NCBI GenBank assembly: GCA_964591085.1
Contig: CAZPXH010000022.1
Span: 1-29,112, forward strand
DNA: 29,112 bases
Origin: CAZPXH01 sp964591085
GTDB taxonomy: Bacteria > Spirochaetota > Spirochaetia > DSM-27196 > CAZPXH01
Direction of reading: 5' to 3'
The notes beneath the pieces are model-generated. The model saw only the letters and a list, made by a program, of their open reading frames with translations. It did not search any database and was not told the DNA's origin. The translations under genes and the position numbers were made by a program. How positions within the stretch are numbered: position 1 is the first letter of the stretch; each line of letters starts with the position of its first letter. Below, piece after piece: positions 8,448 to 16,014 of this stretch.

Positions 8448-8475
8448 AGTGTAGCTGCAGCGGAGACCGAGGCAA
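8448..8475 (-). promoter_or_regulatory. Possible leaderless promoter of the kinase gene
   Basis: The minus strand reads TTGCCT (8475-8470), 16 bases, then TACACT (8453-8448), ending 6 bases before the ATG at 8441. There is no ribosome site in between. The geometry matches the element before the fused oxidoreductase gene, which also ends 6 bases before its ATG. Both matches are partial, so this is suggestive only. Confidence 0.25.
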
Positions 8476-8513
8476 ATACGGCGTAGGGCTTTTAGCTCAA
8501 CGGGCTCAACCAA

Positions 8514-8790
8514 ACCCCAGGGAGGCGGCTAATCGTGAGAATAGCTGAGCCGGGAAGCCTGAACCAGCGAACGCTGGAGTCGGACGGTCCCCACCGGGTC
8601 TGATCCCGATCACCTCAACTGACAAGTTCATCCGCCAAGCCCGTCGGGAGACACATGCCCGTTTCACGCCACAACCGGTTCCATAACAGCCTGGATTCGT
8701 CTTGTCCGTCCGTGAACGTCCCCATATAGCCGGCCGTTTCGCTGTTGCGCCCTGACACAGGTTTTTCTCTGGTTTTACCGGCGCGGCTCT
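8514..8790. other. Intergenic spacer between kinase and aldolase genes
   Basis: This 277-base stretch (about 350 counted from the kinase start at 8441) holds no convincing gene. The clearest structure is the perfect palindrome CCAGCG-AA-CGCTGG at 8564-8577, which could be an operator or a small hairpin. I looked for a tRNA, a riboswitch and a terminator for the aldolase gene and could not support any of them. It marks the left boundary between the GC-rich flank and the more A/T-rich sulfatase island. Confidence 0.5.
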
Positions 8791-9693
8791 TCACAAGAGA
8801 TCCAGCTGTCTGAGCTCCGTCTCAATCAATGTGCGAATCTTCGGCTTTATCGTGTCTCCGGGTATCCGCATACGGCCGTTGCCGCGACCACGCAGCGCGG
8901 CAGCCATTTTGATGGCCGGAATCACCGCACCTTCGGCTGCTTGAATGATCCGGGCCAAGCTGTTGATTTGTCTTTGAGACTCTTTTACCCGCTCCAGGTC
9001 CCCGGAACGGGCTGCCCGATACATTTCCACATACGGTTCAATCCAGACATTGCCCAAGCCGGTAACAAGTCCTGGAGCCCCGAAGATCAATGAAGCCGCA
9101 TCCAGAATGTCCTCTCCCTGGATCCAAGCGAACTCGCCGTTTAAAGGCGTGAGAATTCCCTGAGTGAACGACGTAAATGCGCCCGAGCTGTCCTTGATCC
9201 CCACAATGTTCGGATGTTCGGCGAGGGCGAGCGTCGTAGAAAGAGCTATCGGGTTGTGGGTGTTCTGCGGAATGTTGTAGAGCATAAACGGAACGTCCGA
9301 GGCATCGGCGATTCTGGTGTAGTGATCCACGATGGTGTCTTGGGAGACGGTGTAATAGTAGGGGGCCACTGTGGCGGCGTAGTCGGGTTCCAGAGAGACG
9401 AAGTCTCGCAGTTCTGAGATGACCTGTTCGGTATGGGGCCGCAGGATAACCACATACAACGTCACGTTTCCCCCGCTCACCTGTTTGGCAAGGCTGAAGG
9501 CACGCTTGCGCTCCTCCGCGGTGAGCAGTGCTCCTTCGGCGGTTGTGCCACCGATGAACAGACCGTCTACACCAGCGTTGACGAGATATCGGAGGTGCGT
9601 CTCCAAGGCGGCCATATCCATGGAACCGTCATCCTTCAAAGGCGTCATGACCGCAGGGATAACTCCCTCAATTCGACGTTCGTTCTTTGCCAT
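8791..9693 (-). CDS. DapA/NAL-family class I aldolase
   Basis: This 300-residue TIM-barrel protein has the family residues: GGTTAEG (48-54, the substrate-carboxylate loop), Y139 in YNIP and the Schiff-base lysine K167 in GIKDSSG, 28 residues apart as in DHDPS and N-acetylneuraminate lyase. The arginine that binds aspartate semialdehyde in true DHDPS (five residues after the tyrosine) is Asn here, so lysine biosynthesis is unlikely. A 2-keto-3-deoxy sugar acid or sialic-acid-like aldolase is more probable. It is the last gene of the dctPQM-sulfatase row, 11 bases after the sulfatase stop, with AGGAG upstream. The KdgK-like kinase gene lies just beyond it, but a 350-base gap and a composition change separate them. 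Confidence 0.85.
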   Translation of the reverse strand: MAKNERRIEGVIPAVMTPLKDDGSMDMAALETHLRYLVNAGVDGLFIGGTTAEGALLTAEERKRAFSLAKQVSGGNVTLYVVILRPHTEQVISELRDFVSLEPDYAATVAPYYYTVSQDTIVDHYTRIADASDVPFMLYNIPQNTHNPIALSTTLALAEHPNIVGIKDSSGAFTSFTQGILTPLNGEFAWIQGEDILDAASLIFGAPGLVTGLGNVWIEPYVEMYRAARSGDLERVKESQRQINSLARIIQAAEGAVIPAIKMAAALRGRGNGRMRIPGDTIKPKIRTLIETELRQLDLL

Positions 9694-9704
9694 TCCTCTA
9701 CTCC

Positions 9705-11231
9705 TTAAGAACGGCCCTCGAAAGAGCTCCGTTTTAACCGGTTGTCTATCTGGTCCCCCAACCCGGGGAGCCGTTCGCCGCCCCGTGTTCCGAGATTGTT
9801 ACGCTCATGGAATTGGAGCCATTCTACCAGGCTTTCGGTAAGTCGCACACGCTCATGACAGGACCCCGATTCGCTGTAGAGATCACGCAGCTCCTGAGGA
9901 TCCTCTTGCAGATCATAGAGTTCTCCGCGGTCGCCATGGTAAAGCGATAACTTATACCGCCCGTCGGTCACCATGGTGGCATCTATCGGCGGATCCCAGG
10001 GGCGCTTAGTGTCGCAAATCCCCGAGTTCCGGTAGGCGCAAACCGCGTGCGATCGGACCGCTTCTACGTCTCCGCCAGCCAGGGGCAACAGATCTCGCGA
10101 AGTAGGCATCTCCCGCGATATCTCGGGCGTCATCAGTCCTGCGGCCTCAAGGATCGTTGCCGCGATGTCATGGGGTTGCACCACCGCGCTCACCCGGGTG
10201 CCTCCTTTCAGCTGTTGGGGCCAGCGTATCAGAAACGGAACCTTGACAGCAGCTTCGTAGAAGAAACCGCCCTTCACCAGGAGGTCGTGGTCACCAATCA
10301 TGTCGCCGTGGTCGCTTGCAAACAGAACAAGGGTATTATCCGCCACACCTGCCTCCACCAGTGAGTCAAGAACCCGGCCGACCTCCAGATCAATCAGGGC
10401 CACCGATGCGTAGTAGCCGACGCGCATAGCCCCGATCTCTTCGGCGGAGAGAGAAGCAAAGCCACCAAGATAGGAGTGATTCCGCTCACGCTCGATGCCC
10501 TCCGGCCGGTCCCGGCGAAGATCGGCCAGGCGCTCAGGCATATCCTCCTGCCGAAGATGTCCGAGCATCTCCTTTGGATAGTCTTCGTACGGATTGTGGG
10601 GATCGAAGACGCTCATGCAACAGAAGAACGGCACCCGGCCTGCTCCCGGCGCGTTCTCGCCGGCCCGACGAATGAAGTCTATCGTCCGCTCCGCCGCCCA
10701 GTGGGTAAAATGCGCCTCTTGGGGATGGTGAAGAAGGTCTCTCCCTTTACCTGATAGTTCCCGAAAGAACTCCGAATGTTTCTCCTGGAGCCACCGGCTG
10801 TATCCGTTGAACGGCGAGTCGAGGTGAATACTCGCCTCCAAACCCCACTCATATTCCTCGAAACCGTCGGTCGGGTGGCGCTGATACGCCTCAAAGAGCC
10901 GACCACTGGTGTGGAGCTTTCCGTAGAGAGCGGTGCGATAACCGCCCTCCTTAAGCCGTTGGGTGAAATGAACCTCACCCGGGGGAAGCTCATCGTAGAG
11001 CTTGTAGACCCCGTGCCCCGGCAGCTCCTTGCCAGTCCAGATGGAGGCACGGCTTGGAGTGCAAATGGTGTTATTGACGTAACAATTTTCAAAGATTGCA
11101 CCTTCCCGTCCCAGACGGTCGAGATTGGGCGTGTTAACCCAGGATGCTCCATAACAGCCAAGGGTGTCCGACCGCTGCTGGTCTGTGAGGATAAGAAGGA
11201 TGTTCGGTCTATCGTTCGCGTCGCTGCTCAT
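9705..11231 (-). CDS. Sulfatase (type I, formylglycine-dependent), cytosolic
   Basis: This 508-residue protein has the type I sulfatase signature C57-T-P-S-R, whose cysteine is converted to formylglycine. It also has the metal motif LTDQQR (D17), G104-K-L-H107, and SDHGD (306-310) followed by LLVK320. The N-terminus MSSDANDRPNILLIL has no signal peptide, so the enzyme is predicted cytosolic, unlike most glycan sulfatases. The DQQ form of the metal motif resembles choline-sulfatase and phosphonate-monoester-hydrolase-like members. The gene is 30 bases after dctM and has a GGAGAGGGG ribosome site. Its substrate is probably whatever the TRAP transporter imports. No maturation enzyme (FGE or anSME) is in the window. 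Confidence 0.9.
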   Translation of the reverse strand: MSSDANDRPNILLILTDQQRSDTLGCYGASWVNTPNLDRLGREGAIFENCYVNNTICTPSRASIWTGKELPGHGVYKLYDELPPGEVHFTQRLKEGGYRTALYGKLHTSGRLFEAYQRHPTDGFEEYEWGLEASIHLDSPFNGYSRWLQEKHSEFFRELSGKGRDLLHHPQEAHFTHWAAERTIDFIRRAGENAPGAGRVPFFCCMSVFDPHNPYEDYPKEMLGHLRQEDMPERLADLRRDRPEGIERERNHSYLGGFASLSAEEIGAMRVGYYASVALIDLEVGRVLDSLVEAGVADNTLVLFASDHGDMIGDHDLLVKGGFFYEAAVKVPFLIRWPQQLKGGTRVSAVVQPHDIAATILEAAGLMTPEISREMPTSRDLLPLAGGDVEAVRSHAVCAYRNSGICDTKRPWDPPIDATMVTDGRYKLSLYHGDRGELYDLQEDPQELRDLYSESGSCHERVRLTESLVEWLQFHERNNLGTRGGERLPGLGDQIDNRLKRSSFEGRS

Positions 11232-11261
11232 ACACCCCTCTCCGTGTGGCCGTCACCGCCC

Positions 11262-12548
11262 TTACCGCCAGAACAGGTTGGGTAGAAAAAGCACAATGTC
11301 CGGAACATAAGTCACCAGAAAAAGCACTCCCAACATTACCACGACGATGGGTATGGCCTCTTTGATGACTGCCCGCAACGGTGTGTCTGAGACACCACTG
11401 ACAATGAACAGAAGCACTCCAAAGGGTGGCGTCGATAGTCCAATCATCATGTTCAGCACCACCACAACCCCGAAGTGAACCAGGTCTATCCCGAGCGCCT
11501 GGACCAACGGAAGTACCATTGGAATGAAGACCACGGTAATCGTTGAGGTGTCTATAAACATCCCAAGGAGAATAAACAGTACATTGACAATCAGCAGCAG
11601 CACATAGCGGTTGTCAGTCATTCCCAGAAGCGCCGCGGCGAACATGTCCGGAATATTCTCGATCGCCACCACGTAAGCGGTTGTAAACGCGCTCCCCACG
11701 ATTATTGAGACGGTGCCGGTGCGTCGGACGGTATCCTTGATTATGTCCCAGAGGTGCTGGAAACCCAGTGAGCGGTAGACCAGCATGGAAACCACGAGGG
11801 CATACAAACCGGCCAGTGCTCCCGCTTCGGTCGGTGTAACCACACCGGTATAAATGCCACCCAGAAGGATCACCGGGGTCATGAGTGCCGGGAATGCGCG
11901 AACGGTTATTCCGGCGAATTGCTTGAGCGTTACCCGCGTCCCCCTCGGATAGCCGCGCCGCCTTGCAATGAAGGCGACGTACAGCATCAGAGCAATTCCG
12001 AGAACGACCCCCGGTATCATACCGCCGAGAAAGAGCGCCCCAATTGACGTCCCTGAGAGCATCGCATAGAAGACCATGGGAATGCTGGGAGGAAATATGG
12101 GGCCGATCGTTGCACTGGCTGCGGTAATGGCGCAGCTAAAGCCATCGTCGTAACCGTACCTCCGCATCGCCTCAATCTCCATCAGTCCGAGTCCCGACGC
12201 GTCCGCCACGGCAGAACCGGTCATGCCAGAGAAGATAAAGGAAGCAACGACGTTTACGTGGCCCATTCCACCTCGCATGCGCCCAACAAGCCCGTTGGCA
12301 AACTCAAAGAGAAGATCGGTCACCTTCCCGGTGTTCATCACATTGGCGGTGAAGATGAACAGCGGCACAGCGATGATGATGAATTTCACGTAGAGATTTG
12401 ACACCATCGCTTCCGCCGCCAGACCGATGTCCCTGCCGCTCAGGAGGAAGTAGATAATCGCATTAGAGATCAACCCAAAGGCGATCGGAATGCGAAGTAC
12501 GAAAATCAGAATGAAGAATACGACGAATACCAACAATGGGATGTTCAT
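11262..12548 (-). CDS. dctM: TRAP transporter large permease (DctM/SiaM type)
   Basis: This 428-residue, very hydrophobic protein has the length and pattern of DctM: an N-terminal segment NIPLLVFVVFFILIFVLRIP, many membrane spans, 'FIFSGMTGSAVADASGLG', 'GPIFPPSIPMVFYA' and 'VVTPTEAGALAGLYA', all typical of the family. It forms the ion-driven (usually sodium) channel for the substrate handed over by the binding protein. Its ATG overlaps the dctQ stop by 4 bases (ATGA). Codon use is more A/T-rich than in the flanking operons. Confidence 0.93.
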   Translation of the reverse strand: MNIPLLVFVVFFILIFVLRIPIAFGLISNAIIYFLLSGRDIGLAAEAMVSNLYVKFIIIAVPLFIFTANVMNTGKVTDLLFEFANGLVGRMRGGMGHVNVVASFIFSGMTGSAVADASGLGLMEIEAMRRYGYDDGFSCAITAASATIGPIFPPSIPMVFYAMLSGTSIGALFLGGMIPGVVLGIALMLYVAFIARRRGYPRGTRVTLKQFAGITVRAFPALMTPVILLGGIYTGVVTPTEAGALAGLYALVVSMLVYRSLGFQHLWDIIKDTVRRTGTVSIIVGSAFTTAYVVAIENIPDMFAAALLGMTDNRYVLLLIVNVLFILLGMFIDTSTITVVFIPMVLPLVQALGIDLVHFGVVVVLNMMIGLSTPPFGVLLFIVSGVSDTPLRAVIKEAIPIVVVMLGVLFLVTYVPDIVLFLPNLFWR

Positions 12549-13072
12549 CTAATATGCTCCGCTTTGGCATCACGACGCGCCTCACGAATATCGATAACCA
12601 CGTCATAGAGTGAGTGACCGCCAATGAGCACGAGAAAAACAACAACCGGGAAGAAAGCGATACTGAAAGGAATCTGAAGATTTGCCGATTTCTTGAATCC
12701 CATGAATAGCACCCAGTCCAGGGTGGCGGGAAACGCAATCGCAAATGCAAGAGCCACAGCGCTATTTGCCAGAATACGAAAGATCCGCTGCGTCTTTGGC
12801 GAAACGCCGTCGTAGACGAGGGTGAACTGCACATGACCATGGATACGCCGCACATAGGTTGCGCCGAAGATCGCCGTCCACACGAAACCAAGGGTTATGA
12901 GTTCGTATGGCCAAGTGAGCGGGGCGTTTAGGACATATCTGAAGAAGACGTTTATAACGAATAAGACAAAGAGCATTACGAAGCTGGCCATCGGCAGGTA
13001 GAGTTCCACCACGTCCAGGAGAAACGCGAGGACCCGCATAGTCGGCCCATGCTTCGTCTGATTGCTACTCAT
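12545..13072 (-). CDS. dctQ: TRAP transporter small permease (DctQ type)
   Basis: This 175-residue protein has four predicted membrane spans, starting with LYLPMASFVMLFVLFVINVFF, then the DctQ-type 'WPYELITLGFVWTAIFGATYVRR' and a final span FFPVVVFLVLIGGHSLYDVV. This is the normal size and layout of the small TRAP subunit that binds the large permease. The ATG at 13072 has GAGG upstream. A strong stem-loop lies between dctP and this gene. Confidence 0.9.
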   Translation of the reverse strand: MSSNQTKHGPTMRVLAFLLDVVELYLPMASFVMLFVLFVINVFFRYVLNAPLTWPYELITLGFVWTAIFGATYVRRIHGHVQFTLVYDGVSPKTQRIFRILANSAVALAFAIAFPATLDWVLFMGFKKSANLQIPFSIAFFPVVVFLVLIGGHSLYDVVIDIREARRDAKAEHIR

Positions 13073-13099
13073 GAGTACCTCGTGTAGGGCTGAAGATGG

Positions 13100-13127
13100 G
13101 GCGGGGGACCCATCAGGATCCCCCGCC
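13100..13127 (-). terminator. Stem-loop between dctP and dctQ
   Basis: A perfect 9-base-pair, GC-rich stem (GGCGGGGGA / TCCCCCGCC) closes a 10-base loop in the 81-base gap between dctP and dctQ. There is no U-run, so it is more likely an mRNA-stabilising or partial-termination element that raises dctP output over the membrane genes, a common arrangement in binding-protein operons, than a full terminator. Confidence 0.6.
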
Positions 13128-13153
13128 GCCGGTTGTCGTCGGAATCGCCAGGC

Positions 13154-14170
13154 TTATCGCAGGCTTTCGCCGATTTCCTGGTTCAGCTCAAAGAGAGCCA
13201 TATCCCAGTCACCGGTGATCTCTTCGTTCGTCATAAGCATGTCTAGAGCAAACGCTTTGAAAGCCTCTTTGTCTGGAACAATTATTTCCATGCCCTCGGA
13301 TTCAAAGAACTCCAGGAGTTCCGCCTCCTGCTGGAGATTTACGTTATCGGCAAGCTCTCGAGCAGCTTCGATTCCTTCCATGACCCACTCCCTCTGCTGC
13401 ACCGTGAGCGACTGCCACGTATCCTCATTGATCAGCGGCATGATCGGGTTGATGTAGTGGTCGGTGAGAATGATGTATCTGGTGACCTCGTAGAACGAGG
13501 CGTTGAAGTCGGTAGGAAGCGGGTTGTCCTGACCGTCTATAGTGCCGGTCTGGAGTGCGAGGTAGACCTCATTGAAGGCGAGCGGCGTCGGGTTGGCGCC
13601 GAGGGCGCGTCCCATGAACTGCCAGCTTTCGGTTCCTGGCATCCGTAGTTTTACACCTTCCATATCCGCCGGAGTTCGGACAACTCTCCCAATATCTCGA
13701 AGATTGAGCTGTCGGGTACCAAGGTAAAATGCACCCAGGGACCGGACACCGAGCTCGGAGACAAGGTCCTCGTTTATGCGGTCGCCGATCTCCCCGTTCA
13801 GCGCAGTGGTCATATGCTCGTAGCTATCGAACATGTACGGCGCTGCGAACATGGAGACATACGGAATGAACTGTGCGATCCAGTTTGGACCGGCGTAGGC
13901 GATATCGATGTTGCCGCGCCGAACCGACGGTAGCAGCTGATCCTGTACGATGAGCTCGCCGGCAGGAAAGACTTCAACCTCGATCTCACCATTGGAAACC
14001 TCTTCGACCACCCGTTCGAACTCATACATCGCTTGCGTATGAGCGTCAGCCGGGACACTGACACTGGCCCATGTCAAGGTGACCGGCCCCCCTGTCTCGG
14101 CTTGGGGGGAACCGAAAACGACTGTTGAGGCTACCAACAGAACCACGAGTGTGATCACTACTTTCTTCAT
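13154..14170 (-). CDS. dctP: TRAP transporter substrate-binding protein (DctP type)
   Basis: From the ATG at 14170 (GGAGG ribosome site 6 bases upstream) the protein is 338 residues. It has a signal peptide, MKKVVITLVVLLVASTVVFG, then SPQAETGG. The frame runs open to 14236, but the extra 22 residues lack signal features and cover the operator, so the later start is preferred. The DctP fold is clear: 'LTWASVSVPADAHTQAMYEF', 'NGEIEVEVFPAGEL', and 'GVKLRMPGTESW', whose arginine normally clamps a carboxylate, then 'LQTGTIDGQDNPLP'. The substrate is therefore probably an organic acid. It heads the five-gene minus-strand operon and is controlled by the operator at 14201-14230. Confidence 0.93.
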   Translation of the reverse strand: MKKVVITLVVLLVASTVVFGSPQAETGGPVTLTWASVSVPADAHTQAMYEFERVVEEVSNGEIEVEVFPAGELIVQDQLLPSVRRGNIDIAYAGPNWIAQFIPYVSMFAAPYMFDSYEHMTTALNGEIGDRINEDLVSELGVRSLGAFYLGTRQLNLRDIGRVVRTPADMEGVKLRMPGTESWQFMGRALGANPTPLAFNEVYLALQTGTIDGQDNPLPTDFNASFYEVTRYIILTDHYINPIMPLINEDTWQSLTVQQREWVMEGIEAARELADNVNLQQEAELLEFFESEGMEIIVPDKEAFKAFALDMLMTNEEITGDWDMALFELNQEIGESLR

Positions 14171-14200
14171 GAGAACCTCCTTGAAAACGGTACACTCTCC

Positions 14201-14230
14201 GACATCGTAGAATGCAATTCTACCGATGTC
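14201..14230. promoter_or_regulatory. Inverted-repeat operator, likely IclR-family binding site
   Basis: Arms GACATCG-TAGAAT and ATTCTA-CCGATGTC form a near-perfect 30-base inverted repeat with a single one-base bulge. The core TAGAAT-GCA-ATTCTA is perfectly symmetric and resembles IclR-type boxes (TGGAAAT-ATTTCCA in E. coli). It lies between dctP and the divergent iclR gene and covers the dctP core promoter. Further half-sites occur at 14237-14242 (ATTCTA) and 14281-14286 (TAGAAT, 6 bases before the iclR ATG), which suggests autoregulation. Confidence 0.75.
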
Positions 14231-14232
14231 AA
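14204..14232 (-). promoter_or_regulatory. dctP promoter
   Basis: On the minus strand a perfect -35 TTGACA (14232-14227), a 17-base spacer and a -10 TACGAT (14209-14204) form a sigma70-type promoter directed at dctP, about 34 bases before its start codon. The whole core promoter lies within the inverted-repeat operator, so regulator binding would be expected to block RNA polymerase. Confidence 0.7.
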
Positions 14233-14240
14233 ACAAATTC

Positions 14241-14246
14241 TATATT
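14241..14246 (+). promoter_or_regulatory. Possible -10 element for iclR
   Basis: TATATT is a 5/6 match to the -10 consensus on the plus strand, 46 bases before the iclR ATG. No good -35 lies 17 bases upstream (TTCTAC), so this would be an activator-dependent or weak promoter. The transcript would begin at the tandem repeat at 14249-14273. Confidence 0.3.
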
Positions 14247-14248
14247 GG

Positions 14249-14273
14249 CGAAGGGCGTTCACGAAGGGCGTTC
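14249..14273. repeat. Tandem 12-base direct repeat in the iclR leader
   Basis: Two perfect copies of CGAAGGGCGTTC (14249-14260 and 14262-14273) are separated by one base, giving a 13-base period in the divergent intergenic region. They may be a second regulator site or a recent slippage duplication. Confidence 0.7.
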
Positions 14274-14292
14274 GATATTATAGAATCGAAGT

Positions 14293-15096
14293 ATGATCCA
14301 GTCACTTCTCAAGGCGCTAGACTTACTGGAAGCGTTCTCCATTCGCCATGCCCGTTACACCCTGGCGGACTTAGCGGAACGCACCGGCTACCCGAAGACT
14401 ACAATTCACACCATTCTCAAAACCCTGGAAAGTAGAGGATATGTGGAACGGGTGGGCGACGCGTACGCTCTCGGCTCCGCGGTAATTTCGCTCTCTCAGT
14501 CAGCTATCGCAAATGTGGAAATCAGGGATCGGGCGGCTCCCCTTCTGAGGAAGATGGCAGATGAGCTTGGCGAATCGGTCTATCTGACGATACCCGGGAA
14601 GGCCAACATACTGTATATCTATGCCATAGAGTCCACCCAGCGGCTCGAAGCGCGCTCGGCCATAGGCGACGTAGCCTATTACCACTCAACCGCAGTGGGA
14701 AAAGCGATTCTGGCCTACCTCCCGACGGATCGAGTGGACGAAATCCTTGACGCCGTTGGTCAGCCCCGAAGGACGCCGAGCACGATTACCGACCGGGAAC
14801 AACTCTTTCGGGAACTCGAGCTTATTCACTGCCGGGGCTTCTCTACCGACCATTCGGAGAACGAGCCTGAGACGTACTGTGTCGGTGCTCCTGTGTTTGA
14901 CGCCAGTCACGAGGTAGTCGGTTCGTGCAGCGTCTCCGGCAACACCCCGAAGATCGTTGGGGAAGAACTCGATCGCCACGCAGAAGTAATCGTGAGCACC
15001 GCTGATGCTATCTCCCGGCGGCTGGGTTATATGCCACCTCGGGATCAGCTGACACGGCTTCGGTCGCCCCAGAAACGGCCGCAGCCCGTGGAATAG
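14293..15096 (+). CDS. IclR-family transcriptional regulator
   Basis: This 267-residue protein has the IclR winged helix at residues 2-60 (SLLKALDLLEAF; YTLADLAERTGYPKTTIHTI; LESRGYVER) and the effector domain (LRKMADELGESVYLTI; YHSTAVGKAILAYLP; DREQLFRELELI; CVGAPVFDA). It is divergent from dctPQM and heads a row with an aldolase-like gene 3 bases downstream and a sulfatase. I infer that it senses the imported acid or its breakdown product and controls both arms through the inverted repeat at 14201-14230. The ribosome site before the ATG is weak. Confidence 0.92.
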   Translation: MIQSLLKALDLLEAFSIRHARYTLADLAERTGYPKTTIHTILKTLESRGYVERVGDAYALGSAVISLSQSAIANVEIRDRAAPLLRKMADELGESVYLTIPGKANILYIYAIESTQRLEARSAIGDVAYYHSTAVGKAILAYLPTDRVDEILDAVGQPRRTPSTITDREQLFRELELIHCRGFSTDHSENEPETYCVGAPVFDASHEVVGSCSVSGNTPKIVGEELDRHAEVIVSTADAISRRLGYMPPRDQLTRLRSPQKRPQPVE

Positions 15097-15099
15097 TCC

Positions 15100-16014
15100 A
15101 TGGAACGGGAACGCCTGCGGATTGACGGAATAATCACGGTCCTCAACACCCCCTTTGGCACGGCCAACACGGTTGACCTTCCCGCCGTGAGACGCAACGT
15201 CCGCCGCGCCATCGAGGCTGGGGTGAGCGGTTTTCTCGTGCCGGCCATGGCGAGCGAAGTGGGCAAGCTCACCACGACTGAACGGGAGCATCTCGTGGGG
15301 ACCGTTGTGGAAGAGTGCGATGGGATGGTCCCGGTTATAGGCGGAGCCTCGGCGGAGACCATGGAGAGACGAGTCGAGAACGTCCGTCGAATTACCTCCC
15401 TCGGGTGCGACGGTGCCCTTGTTGCGGTTCCGTACGAGGATGACGCCTCGTATCGCCGCAACCTTGAAGCGCTTGCTCGGGCGGAGCCGCCGTTTCTCAT
15501 GATTCAGGATTGGGACTTCAACGGTTACGGCGCACCGGTTGAGCTCATCGCCACGCTCTTCACGGAGATACCGGCGTTTCGATCGCTCAAAGTGGAGGTT
15601 GTTCCCGCCGGAATCAAATACAGCCAGGTCCTTGAGGCGACGGGGGGAAAACTCCACGTCGCGGGAGGTTGGGCGGTGAGCCAGATTATAGAGGCATTAG
15701 ATCGCGGGGTGCACGCCTTCATGCCCACGGGCATGCATGAAATCTACTGTGAGATCTATCGCCGATACACGGCTCACAACAGGGCCGGCGCGGAAGCGTT
15801 GTTTCGAGAGCTCCTCCCGGTACTCGCCTTCGCTAACCAGCACCTGGATATCTCGATCCATTTTTTCAAACGGCTCCTCTACCGCGAGGGAGTCTATCCC
15901 ACCCCAGCTGTCCGAGAGCCGACACTTCCCTTCGATCGTATCCACGAAGCTGTTGCCGCGGAGCTGATAGATCTTGCGATGCGGATCACGAGGAAGGTAG
16001 AGGTAGAGTCATGA
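15100..16014 (+). CDS. Divergent DapA/NAL-family protein
   Basis: This 304-residue protein fits the DapA-type TIM barrel from end to end (IDGIITVLNTPF; AGVSGFLVPAMASEVGKLTTTER; IEALDRGVHAFMP). The Schiff-base lysine K164 is kept in 'SLKVEVVPAG'. The usual GTTGE loop reads PAMASE, and the catalytic tyrosine 28 residues before the lysine is Gln136/Asp137 in 'MIQDWDFNG'. So either it uses another base or catalyses a different reaction on an imine, for example a dehydratase. It starts 3 bases after iclR and its end overlaps the start of the second sulfatase (ATGA), so the three are co-expressed. The exact function is unknown. Confidence 0.8.
   Translation: MERERLRIDGIITVLNTPFGTANTVDLPAVRRNVRRAIEAGVSGFLVPAMASEVGKLTTTEREHLVGTVVEECDGMVPVIGGASAETMERRVENVRRITSLGCDGALVAVPYEDDASYRRNLEALARAEPPFLMIQDWDFNGYGAPVELIATLFTEIPAFRSLKVEVVPAGIKYSQVLEATGGKLHVAGGWAVSQIIEALDRGVHAFMPTGMHEIYCEIYRRYTAHNRAGAEALFRELLPVLAFANQHLDISIHFFKRLLYREGVYPTPAVREPTLPFDRIHEAVAAELIDLAMRITRKVEVES

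Noticed and set aside
8514..8790. Possible riboswitch or tRNA in the spacer
   Set aside because: I compared it by eye with cobalamin, TPP, c-di-GMP and ZTP cores and with tRNA-Sec; no conserved core or anticodon arm could be found.
8791..9693. Dihydrodipicolinate synthase for lysine biosynthesis
   Set aside because: The substrate-binding arginine after YNIP is absent and the context is a catabolic operon.
14171..14236. Longer DctP start at 14236
   Set aside because: The extra residues precede a perfect signal peptide and ribosome site and would place the operator and promoter inside the gene.
14686..15657. Minus-strand open frame (323 codons) across iclR and the aldolase-like gene
   Set aside because: It spans two well-supported plus-strand genes and has the composition of an antisense shadow.
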